The position numbers and the translations under genes are program-made. DNA of 64,000 bases from CAVVST01 sp963750995 (GTDB taxonomy: Bacteria; Acidobacteriota; Vicinamibacteria; Vicinamibacterales; UBA2999): contig CAVVST010000005.1 of NCBI GenBank assembly GCA_963750995.1, positions 62,001 to 126,000 on the forward strand. The letters run 5' to 3'. The notes under the pieces were generated by a model. The model was not told where the DNA came from. It saw only the letters and a program-made list of their open reading frames with translations, and did not search any database. Shown here one piece after another: positions 36,570 to 44,926 of the stretch (its first letter is position 1; the number at the start of each line of letters is the position of its first letter).

Positions 36570-37503
36570 GATCCCCTCCAGAACCCGAACCGCGCAGGCC
36601 GTCCTGCAGCAGCACGACGAAGATGGCCGCCGTCGTGAGATCTGCGGTCGTACCGGGATTTGCGACGTTCGCCTTCCGCGCCGACCTGTCGGCGTCTCGG
36701 AGGCTGCGATCCATCTCGTCTATCGCCTGCCGGCCAGCAGCCGATCGCACGCCGCCCGCCGCAAGCGCACGCTCAGCACACTCGGACACCGCGTTGGCCG
36801 TCGCAGCCCCGCCGCGCCGCACGATATGGGTGTCGGGCGCATGCGCGAGCAGCCTCAGGAACGTTTCAACCACTGCATCATCCCAGGCCAGCCCGTCGCG
36901 GCGTGCCTGCTCCAGGACGGGGACGCCGATCCCGAAGGTGGTCTCGAACGTCGTTGCGTACTCGCGTGCGACCCCATCGCGGTCAGCCGCCAGGCGCATC
37001 GCCTCGAGTAACGAGACAGTGGGGTCGGCGGCAACATCCTGCGACTCGGAATCGCCCAGCCCACCCGGCGATGCCAGCCGGATCGCGGCGTAGACATCGC
37101 GCGCGTCCCGGACATCCGTGTCATCAAGTACGCGCCGTACCGCATCGCGAAGCGTCCCCTGGAAATTACCCTCGACCGCGTGTGACGCGGCTTTCGCCAG
37201 GGGAGCGAGCAGAAGCACGATGCCCAGATTCGTGTTTGACCGCGTCCAGCGCGCCGTTGCTTCGATCGCGAGACGAATCGTGGCGCCAAGCGGGCGAATG
37301 CCGGCGCCCGCCAACGGCTCGCCGATCGCGAGGGCGCTGGCGAGGAAGTCTTCGTAGCGCAGGTCCACGAAATGACGGCCTGGTGACACATTGCCGGGCT
37401 TTGGTGCGCTCACTTCAAGAAGACATGCGAGCTGGGCGGCCGCTGTAATGTCGCCCACCGTCAGAACGCGCCCAGGTGCCGCCGCCACGTCTGCGCCCGT
37501 CAT
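36553..37503 (-). CDS. Triphosphoribosyl-dephospho-CoA synthase-like (CitG family) protein of H4MPT islands
   Basis: 316 residues from ATG 37503, which overlaps the mptN stop (ATGA); a longer in-frame extension is Arg-rich antisense noise. It has the CitG-family pattern ACLLEVSAPKPGNVSPGRHFVDLRYEDF, TNTNLGIVLLLAPL-like TRSNTNLGIVLLLAPLAKA, SPGGLGDSESQDV and RRGGAATANAVSE. CitG joins dephospho-CoA and ATP to make a citrate-lyase prosthetic group precursor; no citrate lyase gene is near. The strict coupling to mptN suggests a nucleotidyl or ribosyl transfer in H4MPT assembly. That is inference. Confidence 0.85.
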   Translation of the reverse strand: MTGADVAAAPGRVLTVGDITAAAQLACLLEVSAPKPGNVSPGRHFVDLRYEDFLASALAIGEPLAGAGIRPLGATIRLAIEATARWTRSNTNLGIVLLLAPLAKAASHAVEGNFQGTLRDAVRRVLDDTDVRDARDVYAAIRLASPGGLGDSESQDVAADPTVSLLEAMRLAADRDGVAREYATTFETTFGIGVPVLEQARRDGLAWDDAVVETFLRLLAHAPDTHIVRRGGAATANAVSECAERALAAGGVRSAAGRQAIDEMDRSLRDADRSARKANVANPGTTADLTTAAIFVVLLQDGLRGSGSGGDHAGSR

Positions 37504-38423
37504 GTTGACAGACTCGCCGGACCTGCGGCTCCGGCCGCTGCCCGGCGACGGACTCGGTCGATCAGGTGATCGACGATTGCGCCCGCCACGTCGACGCCGG
37601 TCGCCTGCTGCAGCCCCTTCCATCCCGGAATGCCGTTCACCTCGAGGACGTACACCCGCCCGTCCCGGGACGGAAGCAGATCGACGCCGGCGTAATCGGC
37701 GCCGACCGCCGCGGTCGCGCGCAGGGCGAGGCCGGCCCACTCGGATGGAAGATCGAACGCGCGCACCGAACCGCCGCGCGACACGTTCGTTCGCCACTCG
37801 CCCGCCGGTGCAATGCGCTCGATCGCACCAATTACGCGTCCGCCCACTACAAATGCGCGAATGTCGCGCCCGCCATGGTCGATGGTGCGCTGGACGTAGA
37901 AGACGCTGCCGATCTGCTCCAGCGGCTCGACGACGCGCAGCGCCACGTCAGGGCTGGTCACGCGAACCATGCCGTGGCCGAGCGAGCCGAAGATTGGCTT
38001 GACGATCGCGTCGCCCATCTCGCGGACGGCGGCGATGGCATCGGCGCCGCGCTCGCAGGCGACGGTCTCTGGCACCGGCAGCCCGCCCTGTTCGAGCAGC
38101 GCCGTCGTATAGAACTTGTCGACGCACCGCTCAATCGCCCGCGGCGAGTTGATCAGCGGGACTCCCTGCTCCTCGATCCAGTGCAGCGCATCGACCCGGT
38201 AAATGATCTGTTCGAGCGTCCCCGATGGAATGATGCGCGCGAGCACCGCGTCCGCAGCAAGCAGCGACGTGCGCTCGCTGGTGAGGCCGCGCGCCGCGCC
38301 TCCCAGCCGGCCGATCAGTCCCTCGTACGGCAGGACGCACCCGAGATGTCCGCGGACATTGAGCGCGCGGCACAGTTCGTCCGTCTGCCAGCCGGTGCGC
38401 GCGCTCAGGATAGCAATGTGCAT
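37500..38423 (-). CDS. mptN: RimK-type ATP-grasp alpha-L-glutamate ligase, tetrahydromethanopterin type
   Basis: 307 residues. The N-terminal pre-ATP-grasp domain has MHIAILSARTGWQTDEL. The ATP-grasp has a glycine-rich loop at KPIFGSLGHGM (142-152), RDIRAFVVGG, and metal ligands in VLEVNGIPGWKGL (Glu261, Asn263). This is the RimK/MptN/CofF subgroup. MptN adds a glutamate to H4MPT in methanogens (tetrahydrosarcinapterin), and the context with mch and the CitG-like gene supports a similar role here. A LysX or RimK function is less likely. Confidence 0.83.
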   Translation of the reverse strand: MHIAILSARTGWQTDELCRALNVRGHLGCVLPYEGLIGRLGGAARGLTSERTSLLAADAVLARIIPSGTLEQIIYRVDALHWIEEQGVPLINSPRAIERCVDKFYTTALLEQGGLPVPETVACERGADAIAAVREMGDAIVKPIFGSLGHGMVRVTSPDVALRVVEPLEQIGSVFYVQRTIDHGGRDIRAFVVGGRVIGAIERIAPAGEWRTNVSRGGSVRAFDLPSEWAGLALRATAAVGADYAGVDLLPSRDGRVYVLEVNGIPGWKGLQQATGVDVAGAIVDHLIDRVRRRAAAGAAGPASLST

Positions 38424-38429
38424 AGATCA

Positions 38430-38455
38430 CGGTCCGGCTGAAGCCGGCCACTACG
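38430..38455. repeat. REP-like palindrome overlapping the mch stop codon
   Basis: GGTCCGGCTGAAGCCGGCCACTACGA has the core CCGGCT/AGCCGG (38434-38447) and the same flanking CACTACG as the element in pabB. It lies between mptN and mch and reaches over the mch TAG (38451-38453). Confidence 0.75.
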
Positions 38456-39422
38456 ACCGATCGATTCCCTCAAACAGCGAAGCCCTGAGCACGTCGGCGT
38501 CGAGCCGGCCTGCATGGAACGTCCGCCCGCTCGCGGCGCTCGTCAGCCACACCTCGCCGGGACTGAACAGCATCGGGTCGATCTTATAGAAGTCGTTGTC
38601 GTAGCGTTTGAAGATGTCGTAGAACGGCGTCCCGTAGTCCGCGGACGCGGATGCCGGCAGCCGCTCGGCCAGCGCGGCCAGCTCCTCGTCGGCCGCGTCG
38701 ACGACATAGCGGGCCTGGCCGCCATACAGAATGCAGTCGTTGGTACGTCCCACCGCGCGCAGATCGTTTTTCGCAACCGGGGCAAGCGGCGCGGTGCCGA
38801 TGGCGCTGCGCACGCGCGTGACGTCGAAGCCGAGCGTGTCCATCTTGTGCAGGCCGGTCTCGATCACCCGCGCGACGATTTGCACGCCGCCAGCCAGGCT
38901 CGCGGTCGGCGCGACGACGAACGTGATGCCATGCACCGGTACGCCGGCCTTGGCCGCAACCCACGCGGCAACCGCGTCACCAGGCAGCGTCCGCCCTTCC
39001 AGCACCAGCACACCGCGCTCTACATCTTCCGTGTACGCCAGCTTCGCGAACAGCTCGCGCTCGACGCGCGCCTTGGCCCGCAGCGGGCCCGATCCCATCG
39101 CGAAAAAGCCCTCGGGATTGATCGCCCACCCGGCGTACTGCGACGCCATGCACGCCGCCGCCGGATGATCCGTCCAGACCTGCACCCCGGCCCACGACTG
39201 CCCGGCAATCATGATCGGCGCGAAGACGAGGTGGCCGAGACCGCCCATGCAGAGCTCGGCAAGCGCGCGTCCTGCGTCGAGCCCGCCGCGCGCGTCGACG
39301 CCGGCATCAAGCACTCGCGCGCCGTTCCCGATCGTGTGGACGGCGATGTGCAACTCGTCGGCGCGTGCCGCGAGCGCGTCGGCAAGCTGCCAGGCGCGTT
39401 CGTTCATGCCGAGCGCGCTCAT
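38451..39422 (-). CDS. mch: Methenyltetrahydromethanopterin cyclohydrolase
   Basis: 323 residues from ATG 39422, which overlaps the mfnF stop (ATGA); a longer extension is antisense to mfnF and rejected. The sequence follows Mch throughout: ELHIAVHTIGNGARVLDAGVD, CMGGLGHLVFAPI, ASQYAGWAINPEGFFAMGSGPLRAKARVE, TNDCILYGGQARYVVD, YGTPFYDIFKRYDNDFYKIDPMLFSPGEVWLTS. It interconverts methenyl-H4MPT and 5-formyl-H4MPT, between MtdB and Ftr in formaldehyde oxidation. It is intact, unlike several neighbours. Confidence 0.95.
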   Translation of the reverse strand: MSALGMNERAWQLADALAARADELHIAVHTIGNGARVLDAGVDARGGLDAGRALAELCMGGLGHLVFAPIMIAGQSWAGVQVWTDHPAAACMASQYAGWAINPEGFFAMGSGPLRAKARVERELFAKLAYTEDVERGVLVLEGRTLPGDAVAAWVAAKAGVPVHGITFVVAPTASLAGGVQIVARVIETGLHKMDTLGFDVTRVRSAIGTAPLAPVAKNDLRAVGRTNDCILYGGQARYVVDAADEELAALAERLPASASADYGTPFYDIFKRYDNDFYKIDPMLFSPGEVWLTSAASGRTFHAGRLDADVLRASLFEGIDRS

Positions 39423-40447
39423 AGAGCTGGCGCCAGCACCGCCTCGAGCAGGTAGGCGACCGCAGCGGCGGGAACCGCACGTGCCGCGCCGGCGCCGATC
39501 GAGTCGGCCAGGTTGTGCACCTCGAGACCGGCATTGAGCGCCGCGGCGGTCGCGACGAACGATCCCTGGCCGGCGACGACCGCAATGCGTGGGCACCGAG
39601 GGCCGAGCCGGCGCATCACCTGGCGAAGGCCGGCGACGATGTGTCGCACTTGCGCGCGCGCCACGTGATCGGCGATGTCGCCGATCCCGCGCTCGCCCAG
39701 CATCTCGACGTCGGCACAGACCATCCGCGCCAGGCGCGCGCCAGCGTCAGGCCGGCTGCGGCCGCGGCCATCGGGTGTCTCGCACGTGTAGTCGGCCGCC
39801 GCGATCGCCCCTCTCCACAGGTGGACGTCGGCGAGGTTCGCGAAATGCTCGGCGGCCACGCGGCAGCGCCGGCCGCGCAGTCGCACCGACCGTACCTCCG
39901 CGCACACCGGCGTTCGCAGCGCGCCGGTGTAAATCAGCTCACCGCTCCGCAGGCGCGCCGGATCGGTCTTCCCTCGTGCCGCCACCCGGCCTGCGACGAT
40001 GGGAATGATGTCGGTCGTCGTGCTGCCGACGTCGATAAAGAGCGCCTCTGGAAAGAGCCCCGACACGACCGTCGCGCCGGCCATCCAGTTCGCCGCCGCG
40101 ACACGCAACGGCCGTCGCCGCGCTTCCGCCGCCGGCCTGAACGCGCCATCAGTGCCATAGACCCACGGCTCGATGGCGGGAAACGCGGTCTTGAACGCGT
40201 CGAGCACCGACGCGACCCCTTCCCGCTTGGTCGCGAAACAATCCGCCAGCTCCGCGGTCATCGTCACCGCCATCGTCTCGGCCGTACCGAGCGATGCCGC
40301 GGCCTCGGAGAGGACCGAGGGGAGCCGCTGCGGTTCGCGCCACAGCGGCAGCGCACGCTCACACATCAACGGCTCCGCGCGACCGTCTTCGATCCGTGCC
40401 GCTTTGACGTTGGCGCCGCCGACATCCCAGCCGAGAATTGGACGCAT
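39419..40447 (-). CDS. mfnF: MfnF-like H4MPT-linked C1 transfer pathway protein (hydantoinase/ASKHA fold)
   Basis: 342 residues from ATG 40447, which shares one base with the mfnD stop (TAATG). It begins ILGWDVGGANVKAA, an ASKHA-type phosphate motif, and has FIDVGSTTTDIIPIVAGRV, then SGELIYTGALRTPV and VVAGQGSFVATAAA. This is the family called a probable H4MPT-linked C1 transfer pathway protein; its archaeal member MfnF joins the furan diphosphate to the glutamyl-tyramine in methanofuran synthesis. Bacterial MFR has tyrosine in place of tyramine, so the substrate may differ. Confidence 0.88.
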   Translation of the reverse strand: MRPILGWDVGGANVKAARIEDGRAEPLMCERALPLWREPQRLPSVLSEAAASLGTAETMAVTMTAELADCFATKREGVASVLDAFKTAFPAIEPWVYGTDGAFRPAAEARRRPLRVAAANWMAGATVVSGLFPEALFIDVGSTTTDIIPIVAGRVAARGKTDPARLRSGELIYTGALRTPVCAEVRSVRLRGRRCRVAAEHFANLADVHLWRGAIAAADYTCETPDGRGRSRPDAGARLARMVCADVEMLGERGIGDIADHVARAQVRHIVAGLRQVMRRLGPRCPRIAVVAGQGSFVATAAALNAGLEVHNLADSIGAGAARAVPAAAVAYLLEAVLAPAL

Positions 40448-41499
40448 TACGACCGCGCGACCCGGCCGGCAGCCGTGAACCGCGCATGGCGTCGTGCCAC
40501 CGGCCGCCCCGGAAGGCGGCCGTGGCAGGCCTCGAGCGCGAGTGCCGCGACGTTCTCGTCGAGCACGGCGCGGACGCCGAGATAGGACATCGTCAGCCTC
40601 GGGTTCACCTCGATGACCACGGGATCTGAATCGGTCAGCACGAGATCGACTCCGACGTACCCGCGAAGTCCCGGTATGGCTGCGCACGTCCGCGCCGCCG
40701 CGACCGCGGCCGCTTCGGCCAGCGGGTGATCGAATGGGGTGAATCCGCCGCGATAGGAGAAACCCGCTGCCCCAGTCACGCGCTGGGCACTAATCGCGAT
40801 GGGCACCGCACGATGTCCGTCGGCGATCAGCGAGACGCTGGCGCCGCGACCGTGCACGAACTGCTGCATGACCAGCGGGCCGGTGCCATTGGCGCGATGG
40901 GCCTCCTCCATCGCGACGCCAAGTTCACGCGCATCGTGCGCCAGCCGGACACCGCCGCAGCCGGCGCCCCTGGCCGGTTTCACGACGACGGGGTAACCGA
41001 TCCGGGCGGCCGTAGCCCGCGCGCTCATGCCCGCCGAGATCACGGCGGTCTCGGGGTGGCTGATGCCTGCGCGGGCGAGCAGACCGGGAAGGCGGCTCTT
41101 GTCGGCCGCTCGGCGCACCGCCGACGCGCACGGTCCAAGGAGGGCTTTCCCCCGACGCTCGATGCGCGCGGCGAGCCGCTCGAGACAGCGATTCGTCTCG
41201 GGCGCCACCAGCCACACGGCGTCAGCGGCGTCGATGAGTGCATCGATCTGTCCGGACGCCGGAAGGCCTCCGGCTACGGGAACGACGGGAACGAGGTGAA
41301 CGCGTCCCGGCACTGGACGGGCGAACCGCGCGTCGGTCGCCACCACGATCTCGTGGCCATTAATCGACGCCAGATCCTCGACGAGCGCGGTCCGCATCGC
41401 CAGGCCTTGACGCGCCAGCGAGCGCGGCACCGGGCGGCCCGCGAGCCCGCCACCGGTCACGAACTCGAACACGAAGATGGAAATGGGGTCGGGGGTCAT
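40447..41499 (-). CDS. mfnD: ATP-grasp ligase, tyramine/tyrosine-glutamate ligase-like
   Basis: 350 residues from ATG 41499; a longer in-frame start at 41559 would translate an inverted repeat and is rejected. It opens with IFVFEFVTGGGL, typical of the MfnD group. The ATP-grasp core has PVVVKPARGAGCGGV, LVMQQFVHGRGASVSLI, GYVGVDLVLTDSD and VIEVNPRLTMSY (metal ligands Glu and Asn). Archaeal MfnD ligates glutamate to tyramine in MFR synthesis. Position between ftr and mfnF supports an MFR role; adding the polyglutamate tail is another possibility. Confidence 0.85.
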   Translation of the reverse strand: MTPDPISIFVFEFVTGGGLAGRPVPRSLARQGLAMRTALVEDLASINGHEIVVATDARFARPVPGRVHLVPVVPVAGGLPASGQIDALIDAADAVWLVAPETNRCLERLAARIERRGKALLGPCASAVRRAADKSRLPGLLARAGISHPETAVISAGMSARATAARIGYPVVVKPARGAGCGGVRLAHDARELGVAMEEAHRANGTGPLVMQQFVHGRGASVSLIADGHRAVPIAISAQRVTGAAGFSYRGGFTPFDHPLAEAAAVAAARTCAAIPGLRGYVGVDLVLTDSDPVVIEVNPRLTMSYLGVRAVLDENVAALALEACHGRLPGRPVARRHARFTAAGRVARS

Positions 41500-41559
41500 T
41501 TTAAGAGGACAGTCGAAATGATTCAGTCGGATTCTCCCCTTAAAATGACCCCATTTCAA
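41480..41559. repeat. Imperfect inverted repeat between fhcD and mfnD
   Basis: GAAATGGGGTC..ATTTTAAGAGG on the left (41480-41508) matches CCCCTTAAAATGACCCCATTTC on the right (41536-41557) apart from a seven-base insertion on the left arm. It spans the gap between fhcD and mfnD and covers the mfnD start region. Confidence 0.7.
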
Positions 41560-42458
41560 TTAAGTAAGTCGTGCAGCTTGAAGAGATGCTTCCCCAGCTT
41601 GCCACCGTAGTTGCCCGCCGAGATCTGGACGACCCCCGGTTCGCACGCGGCGTCGAGCCCGGCACGCATCGCCTCTTCGATCGCGGCGCGGTCGAGCCCG
41701 TCGATGACGATCTCCAGCACCGAGTTGACTGACTCCGGCAACGCGCTGGCCACGCCGAGGCGTCCGCGGATGGTCGGGCAGTAGGCGTCGTTGGTCGATG
41801 CGGTCATGTTCTTGTAGCGCGTCGCGCCGACCTTGCTGCCGGCGCGGACGATGCCGCCGGGAAACGGCAGGATGACGCCGCGGACCCGGCGCATCGCGTC
41901 AACCGAGGCCTCCGCCGCCGTCAGCGCTGACTCCTGGTCCTTCGCCAGGATGAGCAGGTTGCCGCCGCCGATCGCCGGCTGTGTGCCGAACGTTTCCTCG
42001 ACGAGAAACTCCCCTTCCATCACCGGCACGCGCCAGTAGCGCCTGCCGTCCAGGACCTTGCTCGACTGGAACTTGTCGCCAAAATGGCGAAGCATGCCGC
42101 CGACGACCGCGCGCTCGGGCGCGGCCGGCAGGCCGTCAAAGCACGCCGTCGTCGGACAGGTGAGCACCGTCTGACCCACGCGCTCGACCAGCCTGGTCGC
42201 GAGCCCCTCCGCGTTGAACGCGAAGACGAGGACGCTGGCGCCGGGGCGTCCGTCCGGAGTATCGCCGGCTGAAAGCATGGCTTCGATACCCGCTTCCACC
42301 TTGCAACCGATCACGGAGGTGGCGAAACCGGTCATCGACGTCGCCGCCGTGCGCGCCCACGTCTCGGACGCCGCGGTGATGATCACGCGCGACGCGCGCA
42401 TGTCGAACGCCTCGGCAAACGTGTCGACGATTTCGACGCCGCGCCGCTCACGCCCCAC
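41556..42458 (-). CDS. fhcD: Formylmethanofuran--tetrahydromethanopterin formyltransferase
   Basis: 300 residues, start GTG 42458 overlapping fwdC by 11 bases. It follows Ftr/FhcD end to end: VDTFAEAFDMRASRVIITA, TSMTGFATSVIGCKVEAGIE, TPDGRPGASVLVFAF, GQTVLTCPTTACFDGL, FGTQPAIGGGNLLILA, YKNMTASTNDAYCPTI and a C-terminal ISAGNYGGKLGKHLFKLHDLL. It transfers the formyl group between 5-formyl-H4MPT and MFR. In methylotrophs it is part of the Fhc complex; here it lies directly after fwdC. Confidence 0.95.
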   Translation of the reverse strand: MGRERRGVEIVDTFAEAFDMRASRVIITAASETWARTAATSMTGFATSVIGCKVEAGIEAMLSAGDTPDGRPGASVLVFAFNAEGLATRLVERVGQTVLTCPTTACFDGLPAAPERAVVGGMLRHFGDKFQSSKVLDGRRYWRVPVMEGEFLVEETFGTQPAIGGGNLLILAKDQESALTAAEASVDAMRRVRGVILPFPGGIVRAGSKVGATRYKNMTASTNDAYCPTIRGRLGVASALPESVNSVLEIVIDGLDRAAIEEAMRAGLDAACEPGVVQISAGNYGGKLGKHLFKLHDLLN

Positions 42459-43263
42459 GAGGAGCCCAGATCAGAATCTCGCCCTTGCCTGGAACGGACG
42501 TGTCGCCTGTGTAGCGCTCGTACGCGTCCTTCCGCGGGTCGCAGGGCAGCGTGAATCCCAGGCGGTTGAGATAGGTTGCGTATATGCGGACGAAGCCGGG
42601 AACATAGGTGGCTGCGTACAAGAAGGTCGGCATCATCGGCAGCCGGCGGAGCGAAATGATGGTGCCGCGCATCATCCATGCGCCCGTGCGCAGTTCCGCG
42701 CCGCTGCCGAGAACGATGGTGCCGCCCTTCATCTGCAGCCCGGCAAAGTCGCGCACGGGACCGCGGACGGCAATGATGCCACGCTTCATCCGCATGCCGA
42801 CTTCGAGCCCGGCACCGCCGCCGACGAGAATCGTTCCGTCGCGCATGCCGGTGTGGCTGCCGCGGTAGGCTGCGCCAATCTGGCCGCCGACATTGCCGCC
42901 GATCCTGATCAGCCCGCCGGACATCTCAGCTCCCACCCAGTCGGATCCGTTGCCGGACACGTCGATCGCGCCGCCGCTCATGTACGCGCCGAGATGCATG
43001 CCGGCATTGCCGGTCACCGTGATCTGGCCGCGCGTCATCGCCCGCCCGATCCACTTCACACGCGAGGCATCACCCTGGATCGTGATCTGGTCGCTCGAGG
43101 CGCCGTCGACGTCGAAGAAGTCGTCCACTCGGCGCTGTCGTTTTCCGAGGTACACCGGCAGTGCGCGGATGGCGTCGTTCGACAAGTCCGCTATCACGTC
43201 CGGGGAGAGCACCTCCGCCTCGAGCGGCACCGAAGGCTGCTCCTTGAGCGTCAGCGTGATCAT
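42448..43263 (-). CDS. fwdC: Formylmethanofuran dehydrogenase subunit C
   Basis: 271 residues. After an N-terminal TLTLKEQPSVPLEAEVL it is a right-handed beta-helix of G-x-x-x-G-x-x-x repeats like the C-terminal domain of glutamate synthase (IGRAMTRGQITVTGNAGMHLGAYMSGG and on). The C-terminus has FVRIYATYLNRLGF and YTGDTSVPGKGEIL. Subunit C is structural and helps bind A, Ftr and MFR. The start overlaps the fwdA stop (ATGA). In methylotroph nomenclature it is fhcC. Intact in this assembly. Confidence 0.93.
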   Translation of the reverse strand: MITLTLKEQPSVPLEAEVLSPDVIADLSNDAIRALPVYLGKRQRRVDDFFDVDGASSDQITIQGDASRVKWIGRAMTRGQITVTGNAGMHLGAYMSGGAIDVSGNGSDWVGAEMSGGLIRIGGNVGGQIGAAYRGSHTGMRDGTILVGGGAGLEVGMRMKRGIIAVRGPVRDFAGLQMKGGTIVLGSGAELRTGAWMMRGTIISLRRLPMMPTFLYAATYVPGFVRIYATYLNRLGFTLPCDPRKDAYERYTGDTSVPGKGEILIWAPRGA

Positions 43264-44904
43264 GCAGGCTTGGACGGGAGGCTCACCTGTTCGGGATGCC
43301 GGAGCCGCTCGAGCGCGACGGGATAGTTGTCGAACGATATCGTATACGCCTGCTGGAAGAGCGGGCGGATGTAGGCCTCGATCGCCGCGTCGTACGCGGG
43401 CGGACGATGAACTCCCGCCCTTCGCTGCCGCCGATCACATCCCCTTCCTCGACGACGATCTCTCCGCTCTTGAGCACGTACCGCGGATACGAGAACAGGA
43501 ATCCGTCGTTGTCCGGCTGCTCCGGATAGATGGCCACGTCGGCATCGGCGCCGACGCCGAGGTGGCCCTTGTTCGACATGCCCAGGGCGCGCGCCGGGCC
43601 CGCCGACGTAATGATCGCGATTTCGGACAGCGAGTATTGCCGGTCGAGATCGCCGAGCACGATCCGCTGCTGCGCCGTTTCGGGGAGCCGCCGCACCTGC
43701 GCCTTCCGGAATTCCACGTCCATCAGCAGCTGCACGATCTCCGGGTAGCGCCAGAAGCAGCCGCCGTTGGGATGGTCGGTGGTGAGAAACACGCGCCACG
43801 GATCCGTCGATGAGCAGCATCAGCTCGAGCCCGACCGCCCACTGCACCGCATTCACGAGGCTGCGATCCTTGTAGACGTAGGGCACGATGCCGCAGCCGG
43901 TCTCGTTCTCGACGTCGAGGTTGCCCCATTTGCGGCCGGTGAGCTGATACAGCAGGTGCTGCCATGGGCCGTCGGCGGTGATCGTCACGGCGTCGCCGAA
44001 CAGGACCGCGCCGGCGTCGCACGTCAGGTTCGGTGTTCCGGTTGAATGCGTCGGCGACCGCCGCCGCCTCCGAGCGCATCGTTGCTCCAGCCGTCGCCGC
44101 CGTAGGCGTGGAACTGCAGATGCGCCAGGTGCGCGCGCCGCCCTTCCAGCACCTTCATCGTTTCAACCGTCGTCGCCACGTTGCCAGGCACGCCAAGGTT
44201 GTTGCAGTGGAGGTGCAGCGGATGGGGAAGCTGCAGCTCGTCGACGATCTGCGCCAGGCCGGCGATGATCTTCGCCGGGCGTAAGGGTGTGATAACCCTC
44301 GAATGACTCGTGCAGTGCGCCGGCGTTCTTGCCCCACTTCCACGCGGCGACACCGCCCGGATTCACGGCCTTGACCCCGTAGACCTTCGCCGCCCAGATC
44401 AGCCAGGCGACGACGTGGCGGGCGCGTTCGATCTCTCCGGCCTCGAGCAGATCGAGCACCATCTCGTTGTTGGCCATCAGCAGCAGGCACGACTTGTCCA
44501 CGATCGGCGTGTCGTGCAGCTCCTCGTGCGTGTGCTTGGCGGTGAGCACCGGCACCGCGGCCTCGTTGACCGTCGTCCACCCCATCCCGGCGTAGAGGTA
44601 GCCGGTGGCAAACGTCGTCGGCGTCATGCCGCCCAGCCCGGCGCGGCGATCCTTGCCGTGGAGGAACTTGCGGGCGGCACGCTGGTTTTCCGGCACCAGC
44701 CCGCGCGCGAAGTTCAGGGCGCCGCCGGCGACATGGGTGTGGACGTCGACGCCGCCGGGAAAGACGAGCATGCCGCTGGCGTCGATCGTGCGGCCGCCCG
44801 TCGGCCCGGGCGACAATGCGGCCGCCGGCGATGCAGATGTCCTTGACGACGCCGTTGACGCCGTTGGCCGGGTCGTAGACCTTCCCGCCGGTTATGCGCA
44901 GCAC
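43260..44904 (-). CDS. fwdA: Formylmethanofuran dehydrogenase subunit A, frameshifted at about six points in this assembly
   Basis: Seven frame segments read in order as one FwdA/FhcA of ~548 codons. The start is GTG 44904 (ITGGKVYDPANGVNG). Shifts occur near 44815, 44285, 44078, 44030, 43805 and 43405, several at short C or G runs where one base more or less restores the frame. Amidohydrolase features survive: DVHTHVAGGALNFARG (HxH metal site), HLHCNNLGVPGN, and the C-terminal FDNYPVALERL. Subunit A hydrolyses or forms the formyl-MFR amide at a binuclear metal site. The shifts look like sequencing error because the flanking fwdC, fhcD and mch are intact and the encoded segments are well conserved. 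Confidence 0.88.
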
Positions 44905-44926
44905 GGCGGTATTCCCAGCCCGGGAA

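Noticed and set aside
39423..40687. Longer N-termini for mch and mfnF
   Set aside because: The extra residues are Arg-rich and antisense-like; short starts create ATGA and TAATG junctions typical of this operon.
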